Positions 48,831 through 62,500 of a stretch of 64,000 nt of DNA are shown one piece after another (positions within the stretch are counted from its first letter, which is position 1; each line of letters begins with the position of its first letter). A program made the translations under genes and the position numbers. This stretch comes from Hetaerina americana. Taxonomy: Eukaryota > Arthropoda > Insecta > Odonata > Calopterygidae. The notes below the pieces were generated by a model. That model saw nothing but the letters and a program-made list of their open reading frames with translations, searched no databases and was not told the DNA's origin. The stretch covers positions 82,872,809 through 82,936,808 of the forward strand of contig JAKTNV010000005.1 in assembly GCA_022747635.1 (NCBI GenBank), in the 5' to 3' direction.

Positions 48831-51800
48831 GTTTAACAAAGTTGTTGTGATCTTCTCGCGTTGGTACGCCTGGCCACCCTCCCGTACCAAAGTTTTTACA
48901 ACCCATTTTTTTCAGCCACTTTATGTTGCGTTGATCTTATCTCTCTCAAATCATTCTTAAATGCAGAAATATATCGCCTTCCTTAAGAATTAAATAAAAA
49001 ACCTAAAAATTTAATTTTTTTCAATTTCGTAAATTCCATAGTTTTCCTTGCTATTCTGGTTAGTTCCATTTTTTTAATATACCCCTGAAATATCAGCAGA
49101 CGTTTTCTCATATCTGGAATGTAAATCTTTAAATTTATCTGATTTTCTTAAGTTTGATATTAGCCGGTGGCTGTTTTAAATCTACAAATTTTCCCGATAG
49201 TTTTTCTTCTTTTAGATGGCCTATACGCTTGCCTTTGAATTTAAAATTAGTTTTTTCAGCACCATACATACAGTTATTTTACAAATGAATTTTTTGTTGT
49301 AGTTTCCATTTTGTTTTCCAAGTAATTGTATTTTCAACCGTCTCTAAATGAGATTTCTTTAATTTTTCCGCAGCAATCACACATTTTATATTTGTATGCC
49401 TATACATTTGAAACAATCTCGCATGCATATGAAGGCGAGTAAGAGCGAGAAATGGTATCCGGTTCGAATCTATCATGAAGGCATGGGAGAAAGCTTGGCT
49501 GAAGACCGAAGTCAAGGAAAAGGGAATTAGCTCTTCATCAACATCCCTTCTTCCTCATTGTATCTCTAGTATCCTCCACCGAATGATAATGGAGAACGAA
49601 GTAGAGGAATTGGCACAATAGACCCCAGTCCATATAATCGCGCGAAAGTATTCGTGCTGATTAAGGAGTTCGCTGGAAAAATTATTCAGTCGGGGTACCA
49701 GTGATGTTTTTTGTTTTTATACTTGTAAATAGGATACGCATTCCTCTGAGGTTATTTTCACTGGTACTTTATATTTTATTTCTATGTTATTAGTGAAATT
49801 TCTCTCCAAGTAAACAGAATATGGAATTATTCAGTGTAAATGGCGTATTTTTCGTAATTTCCGCATCTTTTCATGGCTTACTTTTGCTTTCCAATGCTAA
49901 ACAAATACAAAAACGTTAGCTATTACTGTATTTGTGTTCATTTTGATGAGATTTTTCAAGTATTGGGGAGACAAGTTCTAAGTACGAGGAGACAAGTTCT
50001 TCCTTAGGGCACTTTTCTCCCTGCCCCGGTCGTATTTTTTAGCAACTAGGTGAAACTGTCCATGGGTGCGTTGGATATGGACCTCTTCACGATCACTCTC
50101 AAGATAAAGGTGTATTGAATATATTTTTACGATGGCTAAGTTTAACAATAATTCCTTAAGTTTTGATACAAAAATGAAGCACTTTTTTATTCACTTTATA
50201 AACCGAAACAAATACGCAGGACTAGTGGTATTTACATTTTTTGATACATTCGATGCCGTCATTTGGTGAAACTGCGAAACGATATTTTCTGGCAATTACA
50301 TTTTTTATTGTATTTTAACCATTGAACTTATCCTTGAAATATTCCCTGTGACGATAACGAGTTAATTAAATTTTTCATTTATATTTTATCATCAATACTT
50401 TTGTGATTTTGGAACGGTTTGGTTTTAAGCTCCTGGATACGCGAGGTAACCCGTTGTTGTCCTGGACGACTCCACCCTGACGAACTGCAGCTGTCCTTCC
50501 TTGCTACACCAGCCTATATATGGTATTTTGCCTCCCCATTCCGAATTGACAGGAAAGGTGGCCTTCCCCTCTAAGACTTCTTCCCCAAATGAACTATCCA
50601 CTCTCTTCAACCCACAGCCAACTTCCTACACATGTACTCATATGTATGTAACCACAGGTATGTATACATTTGGCCTCTGGAATATAGGCAACTCCACTTG
50701 CCATAGATGCGTGCAGTGTAACATATCCTTCAGGATAACTTTAATATAAAGTCAAACCTAAGAAAAAGAAATATGAAATTCTTAATTTTCAAATAATATT
50801 TTAATGGAATTATATGCAATTATTAGATAATGCTTCAATTCTATCGATAATGTCTACGGGAAAGGATGAAGTTCGGAAACAATAAACGGAGGTTTCCAGC
50901 GTGAGGGCAGGTGTAGGCGGCTGTCCCGTAGTGCATTTCGGCGATTACTCAAATTATACGGTAGTTGTTAGGTGTTGTTTTAGAGGGAGTTTTACAAATA
51001 AATCACTCGTCAACAAATCCTCTAGAGTATGACGAAAAATTTTCCATTGAATATTTTGAGAATGATTCCTAATTTTATCAAAATCCATTAGAAGCATAAT
51101 ACCTTTAAACTCCATTAAAATCATTGACGTTTGGTTAAAAATGAATCATCTTTTCCAAAGTATTAGGAGCGTAGGCTTTTCTCAAACATTCATTATATTA
51201 TTAGCCTCTGATATAAATTTTACGTTTCAGGAAAACTTCAAAAACAAGATACTTTGATCGCAAATATGAGAAAATATTTTAATTCATATCTGTGAACCGC
51301 TAATCAACTTTTTAATATTGATTTCCCTTCTATTGCCGTTTGATTTTTGGTTGGTTAAAACACACAACTAGAGTAACTGTCATTACAGAGTGAATTAGAA
51401 TGTTCATGACATACTTTATAACAGTTCTTTAAAAAAATTAAACTAAATGAAAATACCAATAACGGCTTTCTTTCCTTCACTTCCATCTACAACTGATTAT
51501 TTTATTCTCTTCTGTTTAATGGCTAATCATAAAAAATCCGAAAAAAATATATCATTATATACATTCTATTTGATCACATAAACGGTTAAAATACTTCAAT
51601 TGGAAAATTAGTCTAGAGGTCTTAAAAGAATAAAATTACCACTTATAATCGCAATTCTGTAAGTCCTCGTAAGCTTCCTACTGTATAATTGGGAATTTAC
51701 CGTGGTTTCACAACCGGAACTTGAGGGTAATAGAAAAATAGGGAAGCCAACGATTGTTATCACAAATACGTCACATATATTTATGCAGTATTATTATGTA

Positions 51801-52013
51801 GCCGTTAATCTACCGGATGAGGTATGTTTTACATGGATAAAATTATCAAATAAAAAATTCGTCTCTCATAGGAAAACACAACCCAACATCCTACTCTACA
51901 CCAAGCCCCCATTCATCTCCGCATACTTCCAATCGAATTCGTCGGTTCAATCTTTACTGGTAATATTCTATCCCTTACTTGCTCTATGTTCTTGCTACAC
52001 TTCTTCCTATCAT
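48831..52013. other. Neto intron, featureless
   Basis: AT-rich. A B-box-like GGTTCGAATC at about 49462 has no clear A box. Short open frames (50425-50749) look random. Confidence 0.5.
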
Positions 52014-52101
52014 TCAAAGTGACTCTCCAATGAACCAGCAGGGGTTACGGATGCATACAAATTTCACTTAGCCATGCTATTCGAGACATCCTTTTGACAT
52101 A

Positions 52102-52169
<68 letters not shown>

Positions 52170-52251
52170 AAAAGGATGTCTTGAATAGCATGGCTAAGTG
52201 AAATTTGTATGCATCCGTACCTCCTGCTGGTTCACAGGAGAGTCACTTTGA
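52014..52251. repeat. Foldback with (TA)n core
   Basis: About 85 bases on the left (beginning TCAAAGTGACTCTCC and ending CCTTTTGACATAT) are repeated inverted on the right up to 52251, with about five mismatches. The axis is a TA microsatellite (about 52100-52166). Arms plus core form one long hairpin. There is no coding potential and no target duplication. Confidence 0.9.
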
Positions 52252-55200
52252 GTCATTGTGTACATACTTACTTTCCACCCAAATTAAGAGATACACCAAC
52301 CCTTATTAGTTCTTGTAATAAAGACGGAGGCAAGCAAGGAGCAGGATAATGCAATATTTTATCATCGGAATTAATTTAGACGCTTACTATGGGCCCCATT
52401 TTCATAGGGCAGTGGACCATAAGTAGCAAACGTTTGTTATCGATGAGAAAAATCAGAACTATCATTATTCATGTATTTAATCCCTATTCTATGATCATTA
52501 AAAGTAATATTTCGCCTATGATTTTAATGTAAATGAAAACTATTTTCGGCTCTACAGAGATTCTAGGGAAACCCTTGACATCCAATGTGTATCATTGCTT
52601 TCTAAACCTAAAATTAAGACACAACTCGGAAAGTTAGTACTGCAACTTTTAACACTAACCTTGCTGGTTTGAAAGGTAAAGCTTTACGTAAGCTAGAGTT
52701 GATACATTTGATTCACCAATTGTGACTTTAGTAATAGCGTTAAATTCTCATGAGAAAAACTTTAATACTGAGTAATTTGCCAATTATACTATTCATATTC
52801 CTTTCATTTGTGCATAGTCTGATTGATGCATTTTTACGCGCTTTGTTTGACATCATCCTCCTAGGTTTTTGACATACTATCTTTCAGATTAATGACCAGT
52901 AGAACAAGGAACCGTAATGTACTACAATTTTCTTTCAACACTTTCAAATTATTATGCTTATAAATAAAATAAATTCTATGGACAACCTACGAACATTCTC
53001 TACTTGCTTGTATATTATTTTATAAATGCAGTTTGTTATATTCAATTTTCAGCCATTTGAGACATTTTTTGTGTTAGATTCATCAAGTTTCACGATTTGA
53101 ATACAAAATTCAACCAACGCTTAGGAACTCTGAAGGACATTCAGGGTTTCCTGAGTTTTGTTTGTATTTTATTTAAATGCCAATCTTTGGAAAACTTGAT
53201 CTTAATTATCGGGTCCAGCATTATAACAGGGGATATAAGATAACTTAAATGTTTGAAAAACGAAGTTTTTTCCCGTAGAATTAGAATTGGGTCGAGATTT
53301 ATATGGACCTGACAGTGACGTATAATTATTCCTTCAATGCATTCAAACCCGGGTGGACCTAACAATCCTCTTAAAGTTTTAGAACGATAGTTTTTTCAAA
53401 TAGTTAGGTGCCGAGCGTTTCACTTTAAACAAAAGTCTGCGAATCGTATCCCGTTTCGGCAATGGACACCGACGAAAACAAGGATCGCTGTAAATGAACC
53501 GCGTTGAGCCTTCAAAATCGACCTGAAAAATCGGGACGTCTAGAAACAATCCGTGAGCTCGCTCGCGTTGACCCGCTGCCGTCGGAAATAGGCCGCAGGT
53601 ATGAAAAGAAAAAAATAGTGTCCGTTTCAGGCCGATCTCCATATTTACACTCAAACCATTCGCAAAAGACTGTTCGATTTCTCTTTCCACCCCCACCCCC
53701 CTCTCCCCCATCCTCTCCAGCTCGGATCAACGCCCACGTATGTTACGGCAACCTCAAAAAAAAAGGAAATATTACGGTTTTCCAGAGAAATTGAGGAGAG
53801 GACTGAGCGGAAGAGTGATTGGGGGGGAGAGGGTAAGAGAACGAAGTGCACCCGTGATGAGGTTGCTGCGCAGGGAGATTGTTTTGGATGAAGCAGTGCT
53901 GGGCTGGACTTGGCTGTCTCTGCATCGCGACCTGCTACCCTGGTTCCCCGTAAAAAAAAGGGGGTCAAGATTGGGATAGTGATGGCAGTGGGATGCACCC
54001 TTATATTTCAGCTATTTTTCTGAGGGGAGGAGAAGTGAATGAGGGAATGGAGTATCTTCGTGGTCGCAGAGGGTAGGGAGACGGGAGGAAGTTGGGGAGG
54101 GGAGGAGGTAAAGATTCCAGAAAGTCAGAACCAAGGACTCAAGCTTGTCACTTCTCGCGAACGCAAAAGCGCAAACTCTCGTGCAAAAGCACGAGCACTC
54201 ACCCGTAACCGGTTTACTTTCCCCGGAGGGTGGTTCGTTTTTACGGCGATCCCTCCGAAGAGCGAGCGCTTTAAGTCCTCCTCGTCCCTGACGTCCTTCT
54301 GAGTTGAGGCGGGAGTGAGGGTGAATAAGGGCTGTCGGTCTCTCCCTACGTCTCTCCCTCGCGCTCCATCGGATGAGAATGAAAACGACGAACGATATCG
54401 CTTTGTTTGTTTCTTAGTTTGTTTAGCCATTTCGTTTCGTGTGTTTTCTCGTTCCGCATGTCTCCCTCCGTCAATCGCCCCCTATGCTTCTTCCATGCCC
54501 CAGGCCAGGGGACATGAACACTTTTTATGTAATTTTGATCGTTTTGAAAAAAGAAATAAATAAATAAAAAGAAATAATCCGCGAGCAAAGCAGGTTGAGA
54601 ATTTTGGTCATTTCTGGATGTGTATTTTTTGATAAAATTATTAAAAAAAGAGATTAGAGTGTGTTTCCAACAGACCAGGGTTCAATTTCATGAGGTAGAA
54701 TACTACCTTTTGGTAGTTTTATACGTTTTTTGTAGATAAAGTTTCCGCCTATCTATGTGCATAAAGAAAAATCAGAACTCATTAAATTACATGTACAATT
54801 CAAAGATTTTTCGAAAAATAATATATATCTACAAACAAAATGATAGTAAACTGCATTTGTATGTTCTTCGGATAAATATGGTCAACCCGTCATGAGTATT
54901 ATAAAATTTGACTGGGGATGGAAATTCTTAAAGATTTATATACATTGTGATATCGATGAAGATACGATGTGTTAACCCTCAAGAAAAGGTTGCAAAGAAA
55001 CGACTTATTTCTAAACTTAATCGCTGCATACCTGTGCTTTTAGTCCCCCAATCATTCAAGGAAAAGCTGAGATTGGTAAACGTCCTAACGAACCACTTTC
55101 CTTTAATGTGTTAGAAACAGAGAACATGGTTTTTTATATACAACTTGCAAAACAATTACTTCTGAATGCCCAACAATTTATCACTCAGCTAGAAAATTCA

Positions 55201-58200
55201 TTTTACTCTAATATTTTAACTCTTCATGCTTCACTTTTGCGTATTATTTTAGGTAGGCCTGTTATTTGACGTGTTACTTCTACTTACGAACATTTTTATC
55301 ATTTATTTAACGAAATTGGATCTCATCCTCTCTCTCCCTTATATCTTTGCTTCTACGTGTGTATCTTAACTTCTTTCAATCTATATTCATATTCTACGTA
55401 ACTTATGATACTTTCGCCAACGGTCTGCTTCTTCCCATCGAATTACTTAAGTGTTGTCCCTTCTAGTGTGCCGAGGATGTCACAGAGCAAACACTTGGCC
55501 TTCACCAAACCATACGCTCATTAGGGGAAGCTCTCTTCTCTCAGTTTCCCCCATTTTTTCACTCGATTTCTCCATTCCGACTGCGATTTACCTGTTAAAG
55601 CGTGAAAGAACTGGATTGGTAAAGAAAGAAATAAAATGGTGCTCTAGCTTCATTACCCTCTCAATCCGAGTTTCCTTCGTCGTCTCGAAAAAGGGATTTA
55701 AGAGCATTCGACACTGATGAGATTGATACACTCCCCTACGGAGTGCTCTCCCACTTCTCAAGAGGGGGCTTACTGAGCCGTGATTACATCGGAAGTGTTT
55801 TAGTCGCCCTTGATGGCTCCATAATTGGACCCGGACCCCCACGACCTGACCCGGACTCATGCCCTTTCCTCCTTTCTCAGTCTTTCCTAAAGTAAACCTC
55901 TTCCCCTCCCCCTCTCTATCTCTCCCGCTCTCTGTCCCAAACCCATCCCCATACCCTCGCCCCCTTCCCACCCATAGGTCTTACGCACAACTACCCTCAT
56001 CCCCCGTTTCCTTTTACACCCCCGCTCGAGAGGGCAGGACCTCGAGCCCTTTTATCCCCACTTTGGGAGCGACCATTCTTTTTTTATACGCCCCCCCTGC
56101 CTCCCCGTAAAAAGAATGGGGACGCGGCAGCACCTCGTTCATTCAAGCCGACAACGAAAGCACGGTGGGGGCGACAGAGGGGAGTGGGTCGGTTAAGCCT
56201 CCTTTCGCCGGTCCCTCCGACTCCCGCGATACTCCACAATCGACCCGTCCTATTTCCCGACGGCAGGGGATGCTTCAGGTGACCCTCCCCGACTCTCTCC
56301 TTGCACAGGTAAATGACGCCGGTGTCCGCTAAAGGGTATGGCGATTCGAATCGTAAACCCTTGATCAGCGTGATTCCATTATTTTGGGATTATTCCGTCA
56401 GCAGGATCTACATCCATCCCTTTGCTGATAGGAAAGGGTTCTTGTCTTTCCGAGAATTTCGACTTTCTTGTCCATGGAGAATCCTGGATGGAGTGGAATT
56501 GGATGGAATCAATGCATAATTTTATAGAATAAAAGATTATGGTAGAAAAGTAACGTAGAAAAGTAAATAGTGACTATATATAATATGTTTGAGCAAGGCA
56601 ATATAATAAAATATCCTAAAAAATGGTTACAAAAAACTGGCACTTTGATAACACGCAAATTTAATCAATGAAAATTATATTGGGTTTGTGGGAGTTATAT
56701 CGACCTCTGTGGAAAATTCAATTATCCGAGTTTAAATTAAGTTCTTGCACAATGTAGCCAAACGCCCCTGCCGAAAATACAGTATCTGGTAATTTTAGCT
56801 CATTAAGTCACGCTGCTACACATGCATTAATTTCTGGCAGCACTCGGGCTACATTGAGTGTCTTCAGTGGCAAAGTCGTTTTGTTAACTGCATCTACTGT
56901 AATAATCAATACGAATTCTTCATATTCAGGTAAGGCCTTTGCTAAGGATGAAATTATGCCTAAGACTATTGATAATACCCCAATCACAACTTAAGGCGGC
57001 GACAGAGATATTAAGATGAAGTGACTGAAGCGACTCTCGTAGGTATGTAATTAAAATGTTCTAAGTTGAAAAAACAGAAAAAAGGGGAAAGAGAGAGATA
57101 AAAAATGTCCAAACTTAATAGTAAGGGCAGTCATTGCAGCACCATATACTATCTTTCAATAATAATAAATAAACAAAGAATGAATTTCGGATTATTACTA
57201 TCAATAATTAGAATCGAGAACTACCCCTTGTGGTGTTCCTTTCATGTAACCCACGGAACAATTTATAGATAGATTTTTTTATTCAAGGGCAGTACATTTA
57301 TGCCGACATGGTTCGATGCATCCAAAAAAGTGGATTTCTTTTGCCAATTTACAATGCACTTTAAACAAATGTTAGAAATACGTAATAACAATTATGACGG
57401 TATTAGTTATATTAACTTCAACTATGCTAACATTTTCATTTAACTTAAATCCATTTTTAATAAACTGCCAACCCCATTAACTTAATTTGGTTTTAATAAC
57501 ATCAACGGCATCACTTCATCGATTGGTAGCATAATGATAGATAACATCCGCCATACACCACAGTGATTTTAGCAGCCACCTTCGTATTTCTAAACGTCGA
57601 CCCTTTGAATTACAGACTGATTGAGGAACCTTAACAATTCCACGGCTATCAGGAATTTTATGTTCAAATTAACACAAAATTAGGCTTAGAGATAAAATAT
57701 CCCAAAAGAATCAATGATACGGTCGTATCTCTTGCTTCATGAGAGTGTATTCCGGGAATAGGCTGCGAAGATACGAGTATCAATATTGACAATGATGGTG
57801 ACAGTAGGGGTTGATGTGAATAAATAAATTTTTAAATGGAGAATACTTTGAGTAGAATTCAATATTCGTTTATTAATAACATGATCTATGAAACTAGTTT
57901 TCCTTCAATATTCAACTAATCCGTGGATTAATGACCCGGGATGATGTTGAATATTTTAATTTATGAAATATTTTTTTTCGCTAGAAAAATAAATATACGA
58001 CCAAATTATTTTATAGTAAACAGAGAACGAAGTACTTGAAAATTCATCTTAAAAACGTCTGTACAGATTTCTCCCACTGTATTGTCAAGCTCATCTCTAA
58101 CAAATGCATTGATTAAAAGAGATGGTGAACAGAAAAACCTAAAGATGGTAGTTACAAGAAGAATAGTGAATGTTTTGGACTGATTCAGGTGCACGATAAA

Positions 58201-59523
58201 TAACTCTATACTATAATTGAGTGAAGAATCGGGGGAAAGAATTTAGCAAGAAATAGGTAGGATAATTTATTGAACCAGGTAGCTAAAAAATGCTAGCGCA
58301 AGGAACTGTGAGCGAACGAAGAGATTGGTAGAGGAGAGGCCAGTTTGAAGAGGTACAACGAACGAATCATTAGATTGATAACCCATGAAGACGCAGAAGA
58401 GAGGCATGAAATGTCAATCATTGCAGAATAAAATAATTTAAGCCAAAAAAATATGCCAGAACCAATGGATAGTAGACGCATACAACACATGCGTTGCCTT
58501 CAGTACCGCATACGAAAACTCGGGTCATCATTGTGTATTAATAGACGGGAAAAATTGGAATTGTGCTACCTCTTTATGAAGACTGTTTTGTTATGCATGA
58601 GATTCTTTTCCGAGATAACTCACTGAAGAATTCTACTGTTATTGCCCAATTTAAAATATGCACACGTCATCCTCATCGAGGTGAGTAAAAAATCTGAATA
58701 TTTTAACTCCATCGTATAATTTACACATGTTATTATTAATATTTCCAGGTCTAAATATGAGTCATTATAGGAATCCGTGGTAATATATGCGATGGGACCG
58801 CATTAATTTTATTTCACTACTGGCTTTCATTTTCCTGTAATTACAGGAAAACAAAATTTAATATTATTAAAGTGGAGTTTTAACCACGTACCACGCAAAT
58901 TCATACGACCTTTCCAGAAATACCGGAAGCATCCCTCCTACTAAGAGATTCTTCTGGAGTAATTTTCAAATTTGCAATTCAGATGTCCTATGCCGTCAAT
59001 GAAGTCATCCTGTATATTTTGGAGAACGGCATGCAAAACTGGTTAACTCAAATTTTGTTACGTCTTTCATTCCGTCAGTCTTTTGTTCTGTGATCTGCTT
59101 TTAAAGCAATTGTTGTGTCGGGTCGCAACGTAGTAACAACGATCTCACAAAGCCATTGTGCAGATCATCGTGCGGGTAAAATATAAGGTTCTCAATGAAT
59201 TCCTGGTACCCGGAATGATGGAAAATAGCCTTCAAAGTCCCCCGCATTTTAATTAAGCCGCGAGGCTTAAGTCAATTTCTAGGGATTCGGTTGCCACATT
59301 TATACAAACTCAATAGGAAAATATTGCTCGAGGTATTTCGTTAATCCGTGCAAGAGTATGCATAACCGGATTTAAAAAAATGGTCAAATTACAGCGCGAT
59401 ATCTCAGCTGGTTTTTTTATTAACATGGTCGAAAGAGAACACTGAAAAAAAATCGGCCGGCCTTTTTATTGAGATGGGAGCCCAAATCAGCAAAGTGCAT
59501 CGAAGGATTTTTCCACCGTATCA
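52252..59523. other. Neto intron with GC-rich islands at 53.4-54.5 and 55.7-56.3 kb
   Basis: Both islands carry overlapping open frames on both strands with Ser/Arg/Pro-rich peptides and no domain. Two acceptor-donor junctions (56308/56309 and 56929/56930) are discussed as possible recursive splice points. The remainder is AT-rich and featureless. Confidence 0.5.
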
Positions 59524-59573
59524 GTGGGGCGAAAGAAGCCCCAAAGAAGCCTTTGGGGCTTCTTTCGCCCCAC
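59524..59573. repeat. Perfect hairpin, 23-bp arms, 4-base loop
   Basis: GTGGGGCGAAAGAAGCCCCA plus AAG (59524-59546) and its exact reverse complement (59551-59573) enclose AAGC. It lies at the left edge of a GC-rich island. A terminator-like role has no support in an animal intron; it may be a small foldback element. Confidence 0.85.
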
Positions 59574-62500
59574 ATTACCCGTAGTAAATTTGGCGTTGTC
59601 GCTAACCCTTCAAAAACATCGTTCGGGACTCATCCACACGACGCTCGGGGTCGACCGCATCGCGATTGCGTCCGCACCCGATTCACTTCCCCCATTTTAC
59701 CCCCACCCCCTTCTGCAAGTACCGTTCGGGGAATCACGTCGTTGTGGGAGGCAGGGATGGTCGGGACCCGTGGGTGGAGGGGTAGTGGATTTTGGTGAGC
59801 AACGAGGTGGATAGGAAAGTGCGAAAATATTGCCTCCCTACACCCTAACAGTGACCGCCAATCTCCGAAACCCCAGCCTCCCGTCCCCACCCACCCTAGT
59901 GCGGAGACAACCATCCGGTCGTAGTTAATTCACCCCCGACCATCCACCCACCCACTGGATCCGATTAATTGATTAGCTCGGAGCAGCAGAGGGGTGGATG
60001 GGTGGAGGAGGAGGTTTTGGAATTCGAGGGAATGGGATGAGGGGTGGGAGGAGTGGCATCCCGTGTCCCAAATCCTGCGAAAGGCTTCCTGCGCGCGCGT
60101 TTGTAGGCGGTGTGTTGATTGTCAATCGCCGGAAGTGTTTACCGTGTAGGTGATGGGGATGGGGGGAGAACAGGGAGCGACATAAAATATCCACGAGAGT
60201 GGAACGACGCGACGGGGTGGTTAGCGAGTGAGGCGCGCAAGGGTATCGCCTTGCTCCTCCGTACCGACGTCGCCCGCAAATGGGACGGAAAAATATTAAC
60301 TAGGCTCGCGGAGCACGTTGATGTTCGCACATAACTCTATCCGCGACTCTCTCTATCTCTCTCCCAACAGCTCAAACGCATCATCCCTCCTTCACAAGCA
60401 CCTCAGCACTCTTCAATCACTCGCCATTCGTCGTGTCAACGATGCGACTCACACCCAGGAATCGTTCCTTTCGTTCATTTTCAGACGTGAACACTTCGCG
60501 TAAAGTCTAGAGGTTGTTCCTTTGCTCTCGTTTGCCCGTTTTTTGTCCTGCAGTCTAGTATACGTGTTGCTGGCGGAATGGATTTATTGGTAGAGTATTT
60601 AGACTTTTTTTTTTGACCCTCCGGACGTCATAGATGACTTCGCGCGTGTCCATGGGGTAAGTACACTCGTGGTTTGTCACTAGGTTTCCAAAGGCCGAGC
60701 CAATAGAATTTACACGACAGCCGTTACTTGGACCTTGGAATCAGATGGGCGCACTTCACCTCTCTGAGTTATTCGGCAAATTTTAAAACAAGGCGCCTTT
60801 CACTTGTCATGGACCATTCATGGTGTGTGTTCGTTATACGAGAGTCTACCAGGAAGACGTTTTCTGTGGTAGCCAAAAGGTATAATGTGACACAGTTCAA
60901 TTGGTAAGCATCCGTTAAGACAGGAAGAGTAAAAACAATTTTTTCTGCTATTACTGCTTAAATTATTTTCCAACACTATTCTTAAAAAATAAAACACAAG
61001 CATAAATAACCTACCGTTTCACGGAGGTTCCTCTAGTTCGTAGCCCTGTGCACACGTATTTGAATGTGAATTTGAATTGCATATCGGCACCAATATCCCA
61101 CTAATGTAAATACTTTCAGATTAGATGTGACCATCTCGGCATTAAACTGTACTGACGACAGGAATTTCAATTTTTTTCAATAAAACCGAAATTTTATTTA
61201 AGACTTGGGAGTAAAATATTACATCCATGTGTTTCCTGATAATTATAATTCACATAGACCTTAATTTTTTCCACAGATTTTCAATATGCCAAAGTTTATT
61301 TCTGAAATTAACTTTGGCTAATATTTTACAGCATAAAATATAATCTTTTATTAGAAATCAAGTCTTAATACCTTTAGAGTTCCTTTACCTTTAAGGCTTA
61401 AATAATATCGGCACTATTTGGTTACAGTTCACACAAAAAACTTTACTCACAAAAGATATTCAAATGGTCTTTCATTTACCATCGACCCTTTACAATACTT
61501 CCCTTCGTTCTTCATCATTCCCGTTTTTAGTTTTAATATAATTTGCATCACAAACGCGGTAAATAAATAGCAATAGAAGCATGCATTAAATTTGAAAGAG
61601 TAACTTCTACAGCCACCCTCTTGAATGCATTACAGTTTCTGGAGAACCCTCCAAAAGGCACCGTTTATTATGTATCGGAATCCCTTCTCCCTTAGCGCGT
61701 TGAATTACATTTCGGTGCGGTAGGGAATAGGTTTTCCTCTTACTCCGGAGGCTAAGAGAGCACGAGATCATATCCATGTTTTCCCTTCTAAAGCGTACCG
61801 CCACAAAGGTTTCACGAGATGAAAATCAAACTTGAGAACTTTGAATAAGGTAATCATTCTCTTTACGGTTAATAGGTAGACACAAACTAAAAAAATAAAA
61901 TTGTAACCGAATATGAGTAAAGGTGTAATTAAGCTATGACTTCAATACAGCATTATACAATATCCAAAGATTAAATAAAGATTATAAAATTAATACATTT
62001 AATAAATTCATCTAATTTATCATTTCTCTTGTTTTATTTTTCCTATTTAGACTTAATATGTTGCTATTCATATTTGCGGAAGTCATTTCAACTATAATGT
62101 GTTGACATTTTTGTGAAAGTACTGAGCAATGTCTTAAATGAGATTAACGTTTTTGACTTGACTGTGTTACGCCCAACGGTTGATTCTAAAAAGATTCGTT
62201 TGCGATACTGACCATCTTTCCCTTCCATGCTCTGATAATACATTCACTTCATTCTAACATTTTCAATTTTCTTTTAAATGATTTACTAATTCTCTTCTAA
62301 GACTTTCTCAAACTTAACCCATTCTACATTTTTTTCTTGCAGCAGTTATAAATTATAACCAAATTAGAATCTGTGATAACTCGCCTCAAAATGATGACAT
62401 AATGGTACCAATTCATGGGCATAAAAATGTGCGTGAACTTCACCAAAATCGCAATGCAGTTCGAAACCTTCCACTTTATCCACCATATTTTGAGCAAATG

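Noticed and set aside
49440..49480. B-box-like GGTTCGAATC as a SINE head
   Set aside because: No clear A box and no shared body with the other SINEs.
60340..60500. Possible exon after a strong acceptor-like tract ending at 60369
   Set aside because: In the phase required after the LDLa exon it gives about 40 unremarkable residues and a stop, with no transmembrane segment and no convincing donor.
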